Below, in pieces: positions 6,059 through 8,909 of a DNA stretch of 8,909 bases (its first letter is position 1; each line of letters opens with the position of its first letter). The stretch spans positions 1-8,909 of the forward strand of contig JAJYOQ010000148.1 of NCBI GenBank assembly GCA_021796135.1. The letters run 5' to 3'. A model generated the notes under the pieces. That model worked only from the letters and a program-made list of their open reading frames with translations, was not told the origin of the DNA and did no database searches. The stretch is from Bacteroidota bacterium (lineage in GTDB: Bacteria; Bacteroidota; Ignavibacteria; Ignavibacteriales; Ignavibacteriaceae). The position numbers were made by a program, and so were the translations under genes.

Positions 6059-7381
6059 ATGTTTAACCATACAGAAAATTTTAGCTTATTCTATTTTGAA
6101 TGGTATTATAAACTATTATTATTACTAATATTATTTTTCCTCTCAGCATTTTTTTCAAGCTCTGAAACTGCACTTTTCTCCTTAGACAAGAAAAAAATTA
6201 ATAAAAAACTAATCAAAAATCCCCTGATTAAACGTTATTTATTAAACCTCTTGGAACATCCAAGAAGGCTGCTCGTGACAATATTAATTGGCAATACAAT
6301 TGTTAATGTCGGAGCTTCTATTACTGCTGTTTCTCTGGCGCTTGATTATTCTGTTAAATCTGTACTTTCAGCAAATGTAATCCTGAGCATAGAAATTATT
6401 TTGCTTACGATATTTCTTGTAATTTTTGGCGAACTAATACCAAAAGTTTGGGCTACAAAAAATCCAGTTATGCTGGCTAAATTAATAGCAGTTCCTTTAT
6501 ATTGGGCAAGTGTTATATTATTCCCGGTTGCTGAAACAATAACAGAGTTGATCAAACTTGCTATAATGAAACTCCGGTTTGATAAAGGCAAATCGGTAAT
6601 CCTGCCTGAAGAAATTACAGAGCTTGCAAATATTGGTCAGGAAAGAGGAACTATTGAAGAAAAAGAGCAGGGATTAATTAAAAGCATTGTTAGCGCAAAA
6701 TCTGTTATAGTAAAAGAGATTATGACACCGCGCGTTGATATAGTATCTGCAGAAGTGGGAACTAATTTCAATGAGCTCCTTGAAATTATTACCTCTACCG
6801 GGCATAGTAGAATTCCGCTTTATGAAAATGATCTGGATAAAATTACGGGATTTATTTATGCTAAAGATATATTGCCTTATTTAAAAAATGAAGAATTAAA
6901 AGATCAAACATCAATAAAAAAGATTTCAAGAAAAGCTATTTTCGTGCCGCAAACTAAAAAAATTAATGACCTAATGTATGAGTTTCAGGAAAAGAAAATG
7001 CACATTGCAATTGTTGTTGATGAATACGGAGGGACAGCTGGTTTAATTACAATGGAAGATATCTTAGAAGAAATAGTGGGTGAAATTCGGGATGAAATGG
7101 ATGAGGAAGAAATTTCTTACAATAAAATAAATGATAATACATTTTTATTCTTGGGTAAAATTCCTGTCAGTGAACTAAATGAGGTTCTTCTTACTAACTT
7201 TTCTTCCGAAGATGAAGACTATGAAACTTTGGGAGGTTTAGTATTAAATAACGCCGGGCATATACCCAAGGAAGGATATTCTTTTGAATATAAAAATCAT
7301 AAATTTACGGTCAAGGAAATTGCTAATAAAAGAATAAAAAAAGTTCTTGTAGAAAAGCTATCGGCAGAAACTGTAAAATGA
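6059..7381 (+). CDS. CNNM/CBS/CorC-domain integral membrane protein (HlyC/CorC/TlyC family, GldE-like)
   Basis: This is a 440-residue inner-membrane protein. An N-terminal CNNM (DUF21) domain at about 14-190 has helices near 17-32, 70-95, 102-124 and 139-160 and the conserved segments SSSETALFSL (33-42), GNTIVN (78-83) and GELIPK (124-129). Two CBS domains follow: about 218-275, starting at IMTPR (221-225), and about 283-335, with DEYGGTAGLITMEDILEEIVGEI. A CorC_HlyC domain at about 350-435 closes the protein (YETLGGLVLNNAGHIP). Characterised relatives (CorB, CorC, CNNM) bind Mg-ATP through the CBS pair and transport or regulate Mg2+; that or another divalent-ion role is inferred. The name haemolysin on such proteins is historical. 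In Bacteroidetes the homologue beside ssb is often called GldE, and this gene also follows ssb. The ATG at 6059 has no visible Shine-Dalgarno. The stop overlaps the next gene as ATGA. Confidence 0.93.
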   Translation: MFNHTENFSLFYFEWYYKLLLLLILFFLSAFFSSSETALFSLDKKKINKKLIKNPLIKRYLLNLLEHPRRLLVTILIGNTIVNVGASITAVSLALDYSVKSVLSANVILSIEIILLTIFLVIFGELIPKVWATKNPVMLAKLIAVPLYWASVILFPVAETITELIKLAIMKLRFDKGKSVILPEEITELANIGQERGTIEEKEQGLIKSIVSAKSVIVKEIMTPRVDIVSAEVGTNFNELLEIITSTGHSRIPLYENDLDKITGFIYAKDILPYLKNEELKDQTSIKKISRKAIFVPQTKKINDLMYEFQEKKMHIAIVVDEYGGTAGLITMEDILEEIVGEIRDEMDEEEISYNKINDNTFLFLGKIPVSELNEVLLTNFSSEDEDYETLGGLVLNNAGHIPKEGYSFEYKNHKFTVKEIANKRIKKVLVEKLSAETVK

Positions 7382-7728
7382 AAAAAGGATGTTTTATAAA
7401 GTCCATAATTATTCTTACCATTTTAGTAGCGGTAATAGCTTATATTGTTAGACATAGATTTAATGATCTTATTTTAATCCCCGAACAATATATTATTAAC
7501 AAAGGATTAAACGATAAAATAAAAGACTTAAACGAATCACCTGAAAAAGACTCTCTTAAAGTTTTATTAAGAGAATATGCTCATAAAGTTAAAAGATTCG
7601 ATTCTGGCTCCAGAAAATCAGTAGAAGCAATTTCAGATTCACTAAGTGTAATTATTAATGATAATAATATAACTCGCGATGATATAAATCGAATAAAGAA
7701 AATAATAAAACAGCAGAGCAATAAATGA
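7378..7728 (+). CDS. Small one-span membrane protein of unknown function
   Basis: I do not recognise this family. The 116-residue product begins MKKGCFIK, then one hydrophobic helix at about 7-24 (SIIILTILVAVIAYIV in part), followed by about 90 polar, charged residues that look mostly helical. The single Cys at position 5 lies before the helix and is not a lipobox, so it is not a lipoprotein. It could be a membrane anchor with a periplasmic tail or an uncleaved signal sequence. It overlaps the CNNM gene by ATGA (7378-7381) and the MCE gene by ATGA (7725-7728), so translation of the three is probably coupled. That packing, plus open reading through the whole length with codon use like its neighbours, makes it a real gene. 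A role linked to either neighbour is inference only. In some Bacteroidetes gldD follows gldE, but this protein is shorter and shows no lipoprotein signal. Confidence 0.8.
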   Translation: MKKGCFIKSIIILTILVAVIAYIVRHRFNDLILIPEQYIINKGLNDKIKDLNESPEKDSLKVLLREYAHKVKRFDSGSRKSVEAISDSLSVIINDNNITRDDINRIKKIIKQQSNK

Positions 7729-8639
7729 AAGATCAAAGAAGAATAGAAATCAAAGTAGGTTTAATGTTCATGGCGGGAATTATTATTTTTATTATAATCC
7801 TCGGCTGGGCGAAAAGTTTAAACTTTTCTGAAAAAGGTAGAACCCTTACAATAAGGTTCCTAAATGTAGCCGGATTAGAAATAGGAGATAACGTAACAGT
7901 TAATGGAGTGAGAGAAGGTCATGTTGAAAATATTTCAATAAAAGATAATTATGTATTTGTGACAGTACTGCTTAATCAAGGCATTGATTTAAGAAGCGAT
8001 GCAAAGTTCGCAATTTCTATGACAGATTTAATGGGAGGTAAAAAAGTAGATATATCTCCGGGAATTTCTCCGCAGCCTCTTGATTATAGCCAAATTCAAC
8101 AAGGTACATTTTACGCCGATGTTTCTTCCGTAATGGCTATGCTAGGATCATCTCAGGATGATCTTTTAACGACAATTAAAGAAGTGAAGATAACATTGAA
8201 CTCATTAAACAATTATTTGACTGACCAACAATTAAATAAGAATATTAAAACATCGATTTCAAATCTTAGTGAGCTTACCGGGAAAATGAATCAATTAATT
8301 GATGATAACCGGAAAAGCATAAAACAATTAACGGCTAATAGCGTAGATATTACCAATGATACTAAAAGATTTATATCTGAAAATAAAGGAAATATCAATC
8401 AATCCATTAAAGAGGCTGTCGAAGTATTAAAAAATACTGATTCATTGGTAGTTAAAGTAAATAACCTTGCAGACGAAATTAAAAGCAGAAATAATAATAT
8501 CGGGAAAATTTTATATGATGAAAAAATTTATAAGAATTTAACAGAATCTCTACAGCAAGTGAATGAACTAACAAAGATAATCATAAAACAGCTGAATGAT
8601 AAGGGTTTTAAAGTAGATGCAAAAGTTAACCTATTCTAA
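7725..8639 (+). CDS. mlaD: MCE (MlaD-like) membrane-anchored lipid-transport protein
   Basis: This 304-residue protein is anchored in the inner membrane by one helix at about 11-28, with the rest in the periplasm. Residues 38-115 form a single MCE domain with the family hallmarks VNGVREGHVENI (59-70) and LMGGKKVDISPG (102-113). Residues 135-292 are a long, helical, probably coiled-coil region rich in Asn, Ser, Lys and Leu, as in many MlaD-type proteins, ending with a conserved-looking GKILYDEKIYKNLTESLQQVNEL. MCE proteins form hexameric rings that pass phospholipids or other hydrophobic molecules between membranes, usually with an MlaE permease and MlaF ATPase. Neither partner is in view, so this may be an orphan MCE subunit or work with genes elsewhere. 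It starts inside the previous gene by ATGA and overlaps the next by 23 bases. The family call is sure; the mlaD symbol is by family only and the substrate is unknown. Confidence 0.9.
   Translation: MKDQRRIEIKVGLMFMAGIIIFIIILGWAKSLNFSEKGRTLTIRFLNVAGLEIGDNVTVNGVREGHVENISIKDNYVFVTVLLNQGIDLRSDAKFAISMTDLMGGKKVDISPGISPQPLDYSQIQQGTFYADVSSVMAMLGSSQDDLLTTIKEVKITLNSLNNYLTDQQLNKNIKTSISNLSELTGKMNQLIDDNRKSIKQLTANSVDITNDTKRFISENKGNINQSIKEAVEVLKNTDSLVVKVNNLADEIKSRNNNIGKILYDEKIYKNLTESLQQVNELTKIIIKQLNDKGFKVDAKVNLF
8601..8605 (+). promoter_or_regulatory. Candidate ribosome binding site of the gamma-glutamyltranspeptidase gene
   Basis: AAGGG inside the end of the MCE gene lies 11 bases before the ATG at 8617. 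It supports that start even though it makes the two genes overlap. Confidence 0.4.
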
Positions 8640-8909
8640 GAAATATCTTATTAAAGTATTCATTTTACTTTTTATTATCTATTCAACAAATACTTCGAAA
8701 TCTCAGGAAACTGCAACCGGTAGAAAGGGTATGGTAGTCTCTGCAAATGATATTGCGACAAATGTTGGATTAAATATTCTTAAAAAGGGAGGGAATTCAA
8801 TTGATGCGGCAGTTGCTGTAGGATTTGCATTAGCTGTCACTTATCCCTATGCCGGAAATATAGGCGGGGGCGGGTTTATGGTAATTCATTTGTATCATTT
8901 TTTAAGATT
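8617..8909 (+). CDS. ggt: Gamma-glutamyltranspeptidase, N-terminal part, truncated by window edge
   Basis: About 97 residues of an exported enzyme that cleaves or transfers gamma-glutamyl groups, as from glutathione, are visible. The ATG at 8617 follows an in-frame stop at 8614-8616. It gives a credible signal peptide: MQKLTYSKKYLIK, then the hydrophobic VFILLFIIYS, with probable cleavage a few residues before or after Ser-Gln-Glu. The mature start GRKGMVVSANDIATNVGLNILKKGGNSIDAAVAVGFALAVTYP matches the family opening G-MV-S----A---G--IL--GGNA-DAA-A---AL-V--P. AGNIGGGGFMVIH matches the next conserved block. The catalytic Thr and the small subunit lie beyond the edge. The last visible residues (LYHFLR) are not what usually follows GGGGFMVI. 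The gene overlaps the MCE gene by 23 bases in another frame and is the fourth member of the cluster. Confidence 0.88.
   Translation, partial: MQKLTYSKKYLIKVFILLFIIYSTNTSKSQETATGRKGMVVSANDIATNVGLNILKKGGNSIDAAVAVGFALAVTYPYAGNIGGGGFMVIHLYHFLR

Noticed and set aside
6346..6591. 81-residue minus-strand frame
   Set aside because: It is antisense to the CNNM domain; its apparent hydrophobicity is a by-product of the membrane-coding strand.
7378..7728. Small protein as a GldD-type lipoprotein
   Set aside because: It is too short, and its only cysteine lies before the hydrophobic helix rather than after it in a lipobox.

Overview
The window is an AT-rich bacterial chromosome segment with ordinary housekeeping content. 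An ABC exporter of the lipoprotein-sorting type (LolCDE-like), an MCE/MlaD-type lipid-transport protein and a signal-peptide-bearing gamma-glutamyltranspeptidase indicate a diderm (outer-membrane) organism. AT-rich codon use, an SSB ending in DLPF, ssb next to a GldE-like CNNM/CBS gene, and a promoter-like TTTG-N19-TAnnTTTG upstream of one gene fit the Bacteroidota/Chlorobiota/Ignavibacteriota group. I favour an Ignavibacteria-like organism; this is inference from gene content and style, not from a marker gene.

Layout. (1) 2-994, plus strand: C-terminal two thirds of an M17 leucyl aminopeptidase, cut by the left edge. (2) 996-4150, minus strand: a compact three-gene operon read right to left: LolC/E-type permease, second LolC/E-type permease (stop and start share one base), then the LolD-type ATPase. 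Its end converges on the peptidase with one base between stop codons. (3) 4151-4383: divergent intergenic region with a candidate promoter, a 12-bp perfect palindrome and ATTTGAT repeats. (4) 4384-5391, plus: aldo/keto reductase. (5) 5481-5915, plus: ssb, with a strong Shine-Dalgarno and a clear intrinsic terminator. (6) 6059 to the right edge, plus: a tightly packed cluster of a CNNM/CBS/CorC-domain membrane protein, a small unknown one-span membrane protein, an MlaD-like MCE protein (each joined to the next by an ATGA overlap), and the start of a gamma-glutamyltranspeptidase overlapping the MCE gene by 23 bases and cut by the right edge.

How the genes work together. The three minus-strand genes should form one inner-membrane complex: two FtsX-like permease subunits and one ATPase that extracts lipoproteins for transfer to the outer membrane. 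The right-hand cluster is dominated by envelope proteins, and its overlaps suggest cotranslation, but no shared pathway can be proved from sequence. I see no CRISPR array, tRNA, rRNA, insertion sequence, phage gene or defence system. Nothing here is clearly a new system; the least explained items are the small membrane protein at 7378-7728 and the MCE gene with no visible MlaE/MlaF partner.
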